NCBI GenBank assembly: GCA_003153575.1
Contig: PLZW01000001.1
Span: forward strand, 235,229-284,540
Length of the DNA: 49,312 nt
Source of the DNA: Acidimicrobiaceae bacterium
Lineage (GTDB): Bacteria; Actinomycetota; Acidimicrobiia; Acidimicrobiales; RAAP-2
Reading direction: 5' to 3'
Positions 1 to 7,361 of the stretch are shown in pieces. A model generated the notes under the pieces. That model did not search any database. It was given only the letters and a program-made list of their open reading frames with translations, and had not been told where the DNA came from. Numbering within the stretch: position 1 is the first letter of the stretch; each line of letters opens with the position of its first letter. A program made the translations under genes and the position numbers.

Positions 1-735
1 TCGACGCGGGTGGGCACCACGCTGGCCCGGCCCCGCCGCCTGAGCCCCCGCGAGGGCCTCGGACTCGCCGCCTCGGCGCGGGCCCTGCTCGCCGTCCCGG
101 GGAGCGACGAGGACGGGGCGCTCTCCCGGGCCCTCGCCAAGCTGGAGCGGGCACTCGGCCAGGGCGCCATCGACGTCGAGCTCGACACCCCGGAGCTGCT
201 GGACGTCGTGCGCCACGCGCTCGAGCGCGGCGAGCGCCTCACCATCTCGTACTACTCGGCCTCCACCGACGAGACCGGTGACCGCACCATCACCCCCCGG
301 CGCCTGTTCGCCTCCGAGGGACACTGGTACGTGGACGCCTGGTGCGCGTCGGCCGGTGGCGTCCGCCGGTTCCGGGTGGACCGGATCGCCTCGGCCTCGC
401 CTGCGGGCCCAGCGGCACCCGAGGACGTGGCCGATCCGCTTCCCGCCGACGGGGTAGGAGAGGGCGGACTCGGGGCCTTCATTCCGGGGCCCGATAGCCG
501 CCGGGTGCGCATCGCCGCCGACGGGTCGATGACCTGGCTGTTCGAGACCATCCCGACGGCGGTGGAGGGCGATGAGAACGGGCGCCCGGTGTGGGAGGTC
601 TTCGTGGCCGGCGATGCCTGGTTGGAGCGGCTGCTGCTCCGTCTCGGACCCGGGGCCCACGTGGTCGACCCGGTCGAGGACCGGACCCTCGCTCCCGAGG
701 CGGCTCGGCGCATCCTGGCCCGCTACCGGACCTGA
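1..735 (+). CDS. PafC-like WYL-domain regulator, 5' end outside window
   Basis: The reading frame is open from the first base, so the true start and the expected N-terminal helix-turn-helix lie upstream. The visible part begins with a linker containing SPREGLGLAASARALL and a helix ending AKLERALG, as in PafC. The WYL domain follows, with ISYYSAS, a YVDAWC segment and the RRFRVDRI motif, then a WCX-type C-terminal extension. PafB and PafC act as a heterodimer that activates DNA-damage genes in mycobacteria. Here only the C-terminal ligand-sensing half is seen, so PafC-like is a family call; another WYL regulator is possible. Confidence 0.8.
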   Translation, partial: STRVGTTLARPRRLSPREGLGLAASARALLAVPGSDEDGALSRALAKLERALGQGAIDVELDTPELLDVVRHALERGERLTISYYSASTDETGDRTITPRRLFASEGHWYVDAWCASAGGVRRFRVDRIASASPAGPAAPEDVADPLPADGVGEGGLGAFIPGPDSRRVRIAADGSMTWLFETIPTAVEGDENGRPVWEVFVAGDAWLERLLLRLGPGAHVVDPVEDRTLAPEAARRILARYRT

Positions 736-814
736 CCCCTAGGTGCAGAGTCCGTCTGAGAGTGGGATGTACTGAAATGACATGAAACGGTAGTATGCCT
801 CCGGAGGTGGGGTC

Positions 815-835
815 ATGTCCGGTGCCCGGTGTTGA
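815..835 (+). CDS. Putative six-residue leader peptide of the relaxase gene
   Basis: An ATG at 815 sits 7 nt after a strong ribosome binding site GGAGG (803-807) and encodes MSGARC then TGA (833-835). The relaxase itself has no good ribosome binding site at its GTG (829) or TTG (832). The TGA overlaps the TTG as TTGA, the usual form of translational coupling. I infer that ribosomes load at 803 and reinitiate into the relaxase frame. An alternative is a frameshift in the relaxase start region, but the relaxase N-terminus looks normal without the leader. Confidence 0.4.
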   Translation: MSGARC

Positions 836-2163
836 GGATGCATGTCGTCAGGGGGGCGGGCGTGGGCTACTACGTCGGAGACCTCGTGCCCGGCCGGGCC
901 GAGGAGTCCATGGTGGCCGGCGAGTCACCCGGAGAATGGGCTGGCCGGGGGTGTGCGGCCCTCGGCCTGCGGGGGACCGTGGAGGGCCCGATCTTCGCGG
1001 AGGTCCTTGCCGGTCGGGACCCGCGAGTCGGCGTCGCGCTGCGCGACGCACGCGGGAACCGGCCGGTGTCCGGTTTCGACCTCACCTTCTGCGCACCCAA
1101 GTCGGTCAGCGTGCTCCATCTGCTCGCTCCTCGAGAACTGGGGACTGCGGCGGTGGCGGCGCATGTGGCGGCGGTGGCCGATGCACTGGCCTACGTCGAA
1201 CGGAGCGGGCTCGGGGTGCGCAGGAGCCGGTCGGGCGAGGTGCAGCACCTGGCCACCACCGGTGCGGTCGCGGCCGGTTTCGTCCACCGGACCAGCCGGG
1301 CCCTCGATCCCCACCTCCACAGCCACGTGGTGACGGCCAACGTGGTCGAAGGCGTCGACGGGACCTGGTCGTCGCTCGACAGTCGTCGGCTGCACCTGCA
1401 CCGGCGGGCGACCGGGGCCGTCTACGACGCGGCGCTGCGCCACCACCTCACAGCCGCGGCCGGCGTGGCTTGGCACCGGGGTCCGTCCGGTGGTTGGGAG
1501 GTCGCCGGTGTCGATCCGGAGCTCCGCCGCCTCTTCTCGCAACGGGCTGCCTCGATCGACGAGTACGCCGCCCGGACCGGAGGACGTACGTCGACAGGCG
1601 CCCGAAAGGTCGCCTTCCATGCCGACCGCCCGGAGAAGGATCGGAGCCGCACCGTCGATGGCCTGCGGTCCGAATGGCGCCGACGGGCTGCTGCCATAGG
1701 GGTCGACACCACCGACCTGGTCCGGGTCGTCGGTCGGGGCGCGGAGACGCGCGGCGCCGTCGACCCCGAACTGCTCGATGCGGGCCTCGGGCATCTGGCG
1801 GCGACCCGCACCCGGGTATCGGCCCGTGACCTGGTGGCGGTGGTGGCGGATGCGGCCCCGGCCGGTGTGGCGGCCATCGGGGCCGAACAGGTCGCGTCGG
1901 CCCTGCAACGTCGGGTCCGGACGGTTGACCACGTCTCAGGTGCCAGCCGGGTGGATGCCTGGTCGCCGGACGTGGTCGCCCGGGCGTTCCGCCTTGACCC
2001 CGAATCGGTCCTGCGCGTAGGCGAGGGACGGGCACCGTCCGGCGGGCTCGACCGGACGGACGACCGTGAACGATGGGGTGGCGGACGCGCTGCCGGGCGG
2101 GACAGCGATCGGTCGGTGGCCTTCGGATTTGGCGGGCCCGATGTTCCCGACCTCCGGCGCTGA
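829..2163 (+). CDS. MobF (TrwC/TraA) relaxase domain protein lacking the helicase
   Basis: MobF relaxases nick one DNA strand at oriT and stay attached through tyrosine. The 444-residue product shows catalytic tyrosines Y14-Y15 (GYYVGD), the core motif FDLTFCAPKSVSVL near residue 83 and the metal-binding histidines H153, H164 and H166 (FVHRTSRALDPHLHSH). The family usually runs to about 900 residues or more with a RecD-like helicase; here only about 110 residues follow the relaxase domain and no Walker A is present. GTG 829 and TTG 832 are the candidate starts, fitting the common MLx opening. It faces the coupling ATPase with an 11-bp gap. No other transfer genes are near. Confidence 0.85.
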   Translation: MLRMHVVRGAGVGYYVGDLVPGRAEESMVAGESPGEWAGRGCAALGLRGTVEGPIFAEVLAGRDPRVGVALRDARGNRPVSGFDLTFCAPKSVSVLHLLAPRELGTAAVAAHVAAVADALAYVERSGLGVRRSRSGEVQHLATTGAVAAGFVHRTSRALDPHLHSHVVTANVVEGVDGTWSSLDSRRLHLHRRATGAVYDAALRHHLTAAAGVAWHRGPSGGWEVAGVDPELRRLFSQRAASIDEYAARTGGRTSTGARKVAFHADRPEKDRSRTVDGLRSEWRRRAAAIGVDTTDLVRVVGRGAETRGAVDPELLDAGLGHLAATRTRVSARDLVAVVADAAPAGVAAIGAEQVASALQRRVRTVDHVSGASRVDAWSPDVVARAFRLDPESVLRVGEGRAPSGGLDRTDDRERWGGGRAAGRDSDRSVAFGFGGPDVPDLRR

Positions 2164-2174
2164 GCACCCTGGTG

Positions 2175-3650
2175 TCAGCGCTCCCACCCGGTCCAGGGCC
2201 GAATGTCGCGGGAATCCGATTCGCGGCCCATGGAATCGATGGCCCGATCGGGGCCGCGCATCGAGCGCCACGGTTCGGTCCGGTGGGCCGGAGCCAAGGT
2301 GAGCCAGGACGGCTGGTTGCGGGCGTCGAAGGTCAGCGCCCGACCGGGCAGTCCCCGGGTGATTTCGTCGGGCGCCAGCCGTCGGCGCCAGTGAGACGAC
2401 AGCTGCTCGCCGGTCTGCTGCCGGCCGAGCGAGAGAAGGTCGGTGACCGGGCGGTCCCCGAGCGTCCGGCCGCGGCTCACCGACCGCGTCACCAACTCGG
2501 CGTCGCCGGCCAGCAGGGACAGCGCGTCCAGTGTCCGGACGTCACCGATCCCGGGCAGGACGACGGTCGTGCCGAAGAGCGAAGGGAAGCCGTCAGCCTG
2601 GCCCGGCCAGCGATGTCGTGCCTGGGACAGGTCCTGGAAGCAGGCCAAGGTGACCAGGCCCTGGCCACCTCCTTCGCTGACCATGGACGGGAGCTCGGGG
2701 AGCGGGGCCACATTGGCCAACTCGTCGAGGGCGAGCACGACGGGTGGATCCGATCGCCCGAGGCCGGTGGCCGCCCGTGCGTAGGCGGCGCGTCGGACGT
2801 CGTCCAGGAGACCCACCACCAGGGGCGCCACCAGGGCCTGGTGGTGGGCGGGGGCGGCAATGTAGACGGTGTCGGACGAGGCCACGAAGGTATGAGGGTC
2901 GAAGTCCGGCTCACAGGTCGCCGCCAGGGCCTCCGCGGACCGGAATCCACCCAGGGCGCCCGAAGCCGTCGACCAGATGCCGCTCAGTTCCCGTTCGTCG
3001 GTGCTGACGATGCCGTCGAGCAGGTCGCGGGCGATGCCCCGGTCGTCTCCGACGGGCCCGGACAGCGCCTGTTGGGCCGGCAGTGCCTGGCGACGGTCCA
3101 CCCAGGTGAGCACGGTGCGCATGTCGGTCCCCTCGAGTGCGGCTGCGTGGAGAAGCGGGGCGAGCAGTGCCTGGGCACGCTCGGTCCAGTGGGAGGTGTC
3201 GGACCGGGTGGCGCCCGTACCCGCCGATCCGACCACGACCAGTGCCCGAGCGGTCGACAGCGCGGTGCGCCACGAAGCGCATCCGGGCAGAGGCGACCAC
3301 CTCAGGCGGTGGACGCCTGGACGGTCCGGGACCGAGCCCGACGGATCGAAGAGGTGACACACGCCGACGGTCGATCGTGCGTCCATCGTGGCGTCGAGGA
3401 CGTCGGACTTGGTGGATGTCGTGACGACCGCGCCGTTGGCGGAAAGCACGTTCGGAATGAGCAGCGCCGACGTCTTGCCGGAGCGCGGCGGGCCGAGCAC
3501 GAGCACTGAATGTTGTGGTTCCGCGTAGTGCCAACCCGTCGCATCATGACCGAGGTAGAGACCATGGCCCGCGTGCGCGCTCGCGTCACGCGCGACGCGG
3601 AACGCGCTCGATACGACGCGCGAGCGCCCAGATGAAGAAAAAGTTTTCAC
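2175..3650 (-). CDS. VirD4/TraG-type conjugative coupling ATPase, no membrane segment
   Basis: Coupling proteins bring relaxosomes to a type IV secretion channel and pump DNA by ATP hydrolysis. With the GTG start at 3650 (AGAGGGA lies 10 nt upstream) the product is 491 residues. Walker A is GPPRSGKT at about 53-60, Walker B is LALDELANV with D309/E310, and the TraM-recognition-like segment PLPELPSMVSEGGGQG follows. The 52 residues before Walker A are hydrophilic, so the usual N-terminal transmembrane anchor is missing. The frame is open to 3869, but that extension is basic, unlike the family and not needed. It is convergent with the relaxase, suggesting one functional module. Confidence 0.85.
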   Translation of the reverse strand: MKTFSSSGRSRVVSSAFRVARDASAHAGHGLYLGHDATGWHYAEPQHSVLVLGPPRSGKTSALLIPNVLSANGAVVTTSTKSDVLDATMDARSTVGVCHLFDPSGSVPDRPGVHRLRWSPLPGCASWRTALSTARALVVVGSAGTGATRSDTSHWTERAQALLAPLLHAAALEGTDMRTVLTWVDRRQALPAQQALSGPVGDDRGIARDLLDGIVSTDERELSGIWSTASGALGGFRSAEALAATCEPDFDPHTFVASSDTVYIAAPAHHQALVAPLVVGLLDDVRRAAYARAATGLGRSDPPVVLALDELANVAPLPELPSMVSEGGGQGLVTLACFQDLSQARHRWPGQADGFPSLFGTTVVLPGIGDVRTLDALSLLAGDAELVTRSVSRGRTLGDRPVTDLLSLGRQQTGEQLSSHWRRRLAPDEITRGLPGRALTFDARNQPSWLTLAPAHRTEPWRSMRGPDRAIDSMGRESDSRDIRPWTGWER

Positions 3651-3941
3651 GTGCGTTCGTTCCCTCTTTATCGCCGATTCGGCGTCGTGCTGGCGGCGGA
3701 GTCCGACTTCCGCGAGAGGACCGCCTCTGAGATTAGGCCAGAATTCCGTTGTGCAAACAGGGTTTTTTGACTTCCACCCGCGACCTCTGTGCGCGTGGCG
3801 CGGACCATGTGGTCCAACAGCACCGGTGGAAGGCACGCGTGTGCACCGGTGACGAGCGCGTGCCCGCACGCGTAGATGCTTGACCTGGGGTCAAAAAGCC
3901 ATTTGGCTTGTACTTGGTTACGTATCGCTGAGGAGATGATC
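3651..3941. other. 291-bp intergenic region between coupling ATPase and HU
   Basis: This divergent spacer is more AT-rich than its surroundings (for example a run of T at 3762-3767) and should hold promoters for both the coupling ATPase and the HU gene. It contains two copies of GCACCGGTG (3820-3828 and 3843-3851), and an inverted repeat TGACC-TGG-GGTCA at 3881-3893. No open frame in it looks coding. I cannot assign exact promoters. Confidence 0.4.
3881..3893. promoter_or_regulatory. Inverted repeat upstream of HU, possible operator
   Basis: TGACC-TGG-GGTCA is a perfect 5+3+5 palindrome ending 48 nt before the HU start codon. It could be bound by a dimeric regulator. Short palindromes also arise by chance. 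Confidence 0.25.
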
Positions 3942-4457
3942 GTGAACAGATCTCAACTCGTGCAAGCGGTGACCGAGTCGACGCAAGTGACTCGGCGCAC
4001 CGTGGAAGACGTTGTGGAGGAGTTGTTCGACATGATCATCACCGAGGTCCGATCCGGGCGGAAGGTGACAGTGGTTGGGTTCGGGACATTCACCCCGACC
4101 CGGCGTGCCTCCCGCGTGGGCCGGAATCCTCGGACTGGTGCAGTGGTACCGATCCCAGCGTCGAATGGAGTCCGGTTCGCCACCGGTTCGACGTTCAAGT
4201 CGGCGTTGACCCCTAAGGAGGGAGTGTCCATGGCAGTAAAGAAGGCAGCAGCCAAGAAGGCCTCGGCCCGAAAGGCACCGGCCAAGCGGAGGGCAGCCAA
4301 GAAGACCGTAGCTCGCAAGACCGCGGCCAAGAAGACGGCAGCCAAGAGGGCGGTGAAGAAGGCTCCGGCTCGCAAGACCGCGGCCAAGAAGACCACGGCT
4401 CGCAAGTCGACGGCCAAGAAGGCTCCGGCTCGCAAGTCGGCCGCCCGCAGGCGGTAG
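3942..4457 (+). CDS. hupB: HU nucleoid protein with long Lys/Ala-rich tail (HupB/Hlp type)
   Basis: HU dimers bind and bend DNA without sequence preference. Residues 1-90 are the HU fold with VGFGTF and the DNA-arm sequence GRNPRTG near 60-66. Residues 97-171 are an H1-like tail of AAKK, ARK and APARK repeats, as in mycobacterial HupB. GTG 3942 is chosen because AGGAG (3931-3935) is 6 nt upstream; the ATG at 3936 directly abuts that site. An internal ATG at 4230 with its own ribosome binding site could make the tail alone. Two hairpins follow the stop. The symbol rests on domain layout, not on synteny. Confidence 0.92.
   Translation: MNRSQLVQAVTESTQVTRRTVEDVVEELFDMIITEVRSGRKVTVVGFGTFTPTRRASRVGRNPRTGAVVPIPASNGVRFATGSTFKSALTPKEGVSMAVKKAAAKKASARKAPAKRRAAKKTVARKTAAKKTAAKRAVKKAPARKTAAKKTTARKSTAKKAPARKSAARRR
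4215..4232 (+). promoter_or_regulatory. Internal ribosome binding site and ATG inside the HU gene
   Basis: AAGGAGG (4215-4221) is 8 nt before an in-frame ATG (4230-4232) exactly at the border between the HU domain and the basic tail. This is as good a start signal as any in the window. Initiation here would yield a 75-residue, very basic protein (4230-4457). Confidence 0.5.
4230..4457 (+). repeat. Lys/Ala-rich tail-coding repeats
   Basis: Short degenerate repeats encode AAKK, ARKTAAKK and APARKSA units, 75 residues in all. The DNA repeats (for example several GCTCGCAAG copies) are prone to expansion and contraction. Confidence 0.8.
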
Positions 4458-4468
4458 CTGCACGAAAA

Positions 4469-4485
4469 CGACGACCAGGTCGTCG
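4469..4485 (+). terminator. Hairpin after HU
   Basis: CGACGACC-A-GGTCGTCG is an almost perfect inverted repeat 12 nt after the HU stop. It has no T-run, so it may stabilise the 3' end and not terminate by itself. Confidence 0.35.
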
Positions 4486-4494
4486 CTGTACCGT

Positions 4495-4521
4495 CAGTGG
4501 GGGGCCTGCGGGCCCCCACTG
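4495..4521. terminator. Probable bidirectional terminator hairpin
   Basis: CAGTGGGGG pairs with CCCCCACTG (9 bp, then one mismatch and two more pairs) between HU and the convergent PIG-L gene. There is no T-run, as is common in very GC-rich actinobacteria. Confidence 0.5.
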
Positions 4522-4572
4522 ACGCGTTCGGTCGCCTGTGGCATCGAGCACAGACGCTCCGGTCGACTCCGC

Positions 4573-5403
4573 TCAGAGCTGGTCGATGAGGTGGAAGGCC
4601 TCGCCCGAGTCGAGGCCGGCGACGGCGCCCTGCTGGACCAGCTGCCAGGCGATGCGTGAGGCGAACTCCTCGCGACCCGTGCCCATCCCGGCATCGCCAC
4701 CTGCGAGCCCCATCGTGGTCTCGAGCTGGCTGTGGTGACAGAGCAGGGCGTCGACCTTGGTGGCCTCGTATCCGGCCGTGCGCTCCACGTGGTTGGCAAG
4801 GTCCGCCTCCCACAGCAACAGCCCGGAGGGTCGGTGCGGCTCGAGGCCGAGCTGCGGAAAGAAGTGCGGGTCGCGGGCCGCCACCAGCGCGGCGATGGTC
4901 ACGAACCCGGCGGCCCGGTGGTCGGGGTGGAGCCGGTAGCGGCGCCAGGGGTCGTGTCCCAGCACGACGTCGGGCCGGACGGTCCGCAGCACCCGGGCAA
5001 CCGCCTTCCTCGTGTCGACGTCGTCGGCCAACTCCCCGTCGACCCTGCCGAGGAAGTGCACCCTGTCTTCGGTTCCGGGCGGACTGCCGCTGATCCGTAC
5101 CGCGGCCTCCCGACACTCCTGCATCCGGGCGGCAACGAGCAGATCGAGGTCCGCGTCCGGGTCCCAGCTGCCCTTCGATCCGTCGCTGAGGACGAGGTGG
5201 TGGACGTGGCACCCGGCTGCCGACCACTTCGCCAGCGTGGCGCCGGCCCCGAACTCGATGTCGTCGGGGTGGGCACCGATGGCCAGGGCACACGACGGGG
5301 TGGGCAGGTCGACGGTGACCGTGACGGTGTCGAGCAGATCGCCGGTCGGGAGGCCCGATACCAGGCGGACCTGTTCACCATCGGGGTGATGCGGGTCCGT
5401 CAC
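4573..5403 (-). CDS. PIG-L (LmbE-like) family zinc deacetylase
   Basis: PIG-L proteins remove N-acetyl groups from GlcNAc-type sugars using zinc. The 276-residue product has the signature AIGAHPDDIE (H45, D47, D48) and the third metal ligand region RLHPDH (H159, H162). The GTG start overlaps the stop of cofC as GTGA, so translation is probably coupled; the frame is open further upstream but only as a shadow of cofC. It resembles MshB/Mca/BshB-like enzymes, but the substrate cannot be told from sequence. Confidence 0.85.
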   Translation of the reverse strand: MTDPHHPDGEQVRLVSGLPTGDLLDTVTVTVDLPTPSCALAIGAHPDDIEFGAGATLAKWSAAGCHVHHLVLSDGSKGSWDPDADLDLLVAARMQECREAAVRISGSPPGTEDRVHFLGRVDGELADDVDTRKAVARVLRTVRPDVVLGHDPWRRYRLHPDHRAAGFVTIAALVAARDPHFFPQLGLEPHRPSGLLLWEADLANHVERTAGYEATKVDALLCHHSQLETTMGLAGGDAGMGTGREEFASRIAWQLVQQGAVAGLDSGEAFHLIDQL

Positions 5404-5978
5404 GGTGCGCGTCTGCCGCGGGTCGCCGCCGGGACCATGTCCCCCGGCTCGTCGACGTCCCAGGCGAGGTCGGGGAGGTCGAGCACCCGCAAAGGCAGCC
5501 CCAGCCGCTCTGCTTCGACTCGGTGGCGGGCGAACGACCCCGGCCCGTACGAGAAGCGGAAGCCGGCGTCGGTGGGCAGGGCGATGACGTTGGTCCCGTT
5601 GCCGTACCGGTCGGGGACGAGGGTGATTCCTGGCGCGTTCCCCACGGCCGCCAGACCACTGGCCATCGGGAGGTCGGCGTGGGAGACGGTGACGTGGGAC
5701 ACGCCTGCGGCGCGCAGGTGGTCCACCCCGGCCTCGACCGCGCCGTTCAGACCCCGACCCGGCTCCCACACCACCAGCGCACCATGCTTGCGGGCCCAGT
5801 CGGCGACATCGTTGTCATCACACACCACGGCGACCGGCAGCGGGCCGGCGGCCGCCAGCACCTGGGTTGCCATCGAACGGGCGAGTGCCGAGCGTTCGGG
5901 ACCGGTCAGGGCCCGGTCGAGTCGGCGCTTTGCCTCGTGGAAGGCCTTGACGGGCACGAGGACGGCCCGAGGTCCCAT
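5400..5978 (-). CDS. cofC: 2-phospho-L-lactate / PEP guanylyltransferase (F420 synthesis)
   Basis: CofC (FbiD) transfers GMP to 2-phospholactate or PEP to make the activated side-chain precursor of coenzyme F420. The 192-residue product begins with VLVPVKAFHEAKRRL, typical of the family, and has the nucleotidyltransferase core with SHADLPM and PDRYGNGTN. ATG 5978 places this motif at the N-terminus; GTG 6020 is an alternative 14 codons earlier. Neither has a strong ribosome binding site. It is coupled to the PIG-L gene through a GTGA overlap. No other F420 synthesis gene is in the window. Confidence 0.85.
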   Translation of the reverse strand: MGPRAVLVPVKAFHEAKRRLDRALTGPERSALARSMATQVLAAAGPLPVAVVCDDNDVADWARKHGALVVWEPGRGLNGAVEAGVDHLRAAGVSHVTVSHADLPMASGLAAVGNAPGITLVPDRYGNGTNVIALPTDAGFRFSYGPGSFARHRVEAERLGLPLRVLDLPDLAWDVDEPGDMVPAATRGRRAP

Positions 5979-6083
5979 GCCGAGATCCGGGCTGGGCTGG
6001 TGCACTCCGGGGTCGGCCACGAGGCCAGTGTAGGCACCCGCCGGTTCTACGCCACGGGGGGTGTGAACACGTAGGGTGGGCCC

Positions 6084-7361
6084 GTGCCGCGCGAACCATC
6101 GGAAACCGCGGGAGACGCCGACGTCGACATCTCCCGGGTCGAGGCCCTGGCCCGGGTCCGCTTCTTGCTCCTCGATCTCGGCTGCACCGACCAGGAGATC
6201 GACCAGGCCGTCGAGGACGATGCGCTCGACCTCCTGGTCGTCGACCGGATCCTGGTGCCGGCCGACCACCGACTGACCCAGACCGAGGTGGCGGAGCGCA
6301 CCGACATTCCGCTGGACGTGGCCAAGCGGTTCTGGCGGGCGTTGGGCTTCCTCGATGTGGGCGAGGACGAGGCCGCCTTCACCGACATGGACATCGAGGC
6401 CGTCCATATCTTCCAGTCCCTGGTGGCCATGGGGCTCGTCGACCTGGACACCGCCGTCCAGATGGCCCGCGTCATCGGTTCCTCGATGGCCCGGATCGCG
6501 GAGGCCGAGACGGCCCCGGGCAGCACCCCGATCCTGATGGGGTCCGGGGACAGCATTCTCGACGCCGATGCCTTCGCGGCGCAGGCCGGTGCTTCGATCC
6601 CGGGCATGGCCCGACTCCTCGAGTACGTCTGGCGCCGCCACCTCCAGGCCGCCACCCGTCGGGCCATGTTGCACCGGGCGCGCGGCTCCGACGAGGGGAT
6701 CCGACCGGTGATGGCGGTGGGCTTCGCGGACATGGTCGGCTTCACCATGCTGAGCCAGCACCTCGGCGACGAGGAGTTGGCCGCGGTGGTGGCGCGTTTC
6801 GAGGAGCTGGCCCACGACACGGTGGTCGCCCTCGGGGGGCGTGTGGTGAAGATGATCGGCGACGAGGTGATGTTCATCGTCCAGACGGCCACCAGCGCCG
6901 CCCAGATCGGGCTGAGCCTGGCCGAGGCCTACGCCGGTGACGAGCTGTTGTCCGACGTGCGCGTGGCGCTGGCCGTCGGCCCCGTCCTGGTGAAGGACGG
7001 CGACTTCTACGGTCCGGTGGTCAACCTGGCGAGCCGGCTGGTGGGCGTGGCCCACCCCGGCACCGTGCTCATCTCCGACGAGTTCCGACAGGCGCTTCGC
7101 GAGGAGGGCACGACAGATATCGATACCCGCCCGTTGCGCACGCGCACGCTCAAGGACCTGGGGCGGGTCCAGATGTGGAAGTTGATCCGGGCCGGAACCG
7201 AGCCGGGCGCCGACAGCCGTCGCACCATGCGGTGGGAGCGCCTGGGCGAGGTTCTGCGGGAACTCGACGAGCTCCGTGAGCGGGGTGAGTCGGTCATGCC
7301 CCGGAGGGGCGCGGGGTCAGTGCCCGTCGAGCCTGGCGGTGGCGATCCCGTGGGGTCGTAG
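6084..7361 (+). CDS. Class III adenylate/guanylate cyclase with N-terminal helical sensor region
   Basis: The catalytic CHD domain is at about 205-340 of 425 residues and has a full active-site set: metal ligands D216 (FADMVGFT) and D260, substrate-specifying K256 (KMIGDE), transition-state residues N314 and R318 (VNLASR). Lys in the purine pocket favours ATP. Residues 20-200 carry no transmembrane segment but a helical, partly helix-turn-helix-like region (TQTEVAERTDIPLDVAKRFWRALG), so it is a soluble enzyme with an unknown input. GTG 6084 is the start. Its 3' end overlaps the convergent mannosidase gene by 45 bp. Confidence 0.9.
   Translation: MPREPSETAGDADVDISRVEALARVRFLLLDLGCTDQEIDQAVEDDALDLLVVDRILVPADHRLTQTEVAERTDIPLDVAKRFWRALGFLDVGEDEAAFTDMDIEAVHIFQSLVAMGLVDLDTAVQMARVIGSSMARIAEAETAPGSTPILMGSGDSILDADAFAAQAGASIPGMARLLEYVWRRHLQAATRRAMLHRARGSDEGIRPVMAVGFADMVGFTMLSQHLGDEELAAVVARFEELAHDTVVALGGRVVKMIGDEVMFIVQTATSAAQIGLSLAEAYAGDELLSDVRVALAVGPVLVKDGDFYGPVVNLASRLVGVAHPGTVLISDEFRQALREEGTTDIDTRPLRTRTLKDLGRVQMWKLIRAGTEPGADSRRTMRWERLGEVLRELDELRERGESVMPRRGAGSVPVEPGGGDPVGS

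Noticed and set aside
795..1829. 344-codon frame overlapping the relaxase
   Set aside because: Arg/Gly/Pro-rich shadow; the relaxase motifs are in the 829 frame.
3651..3869. N-terminal extension of the coupling ATPase to 3869
   Set aside because: Arg/His-rich, unlike the family, and GTG 3650 has a better ribosome binding site.
4732..6033. 433-codon plus-strand frame opposite PIG-L and cofC
   Set aside because: Both minus-strand genes have full motif sets; this frame has none.
5979..7055. Long N-terminal extension of cofC
   Set aside because: It is antisense to the nucleotide cyclase gene and has no homology; CofC homologues start near 5978.
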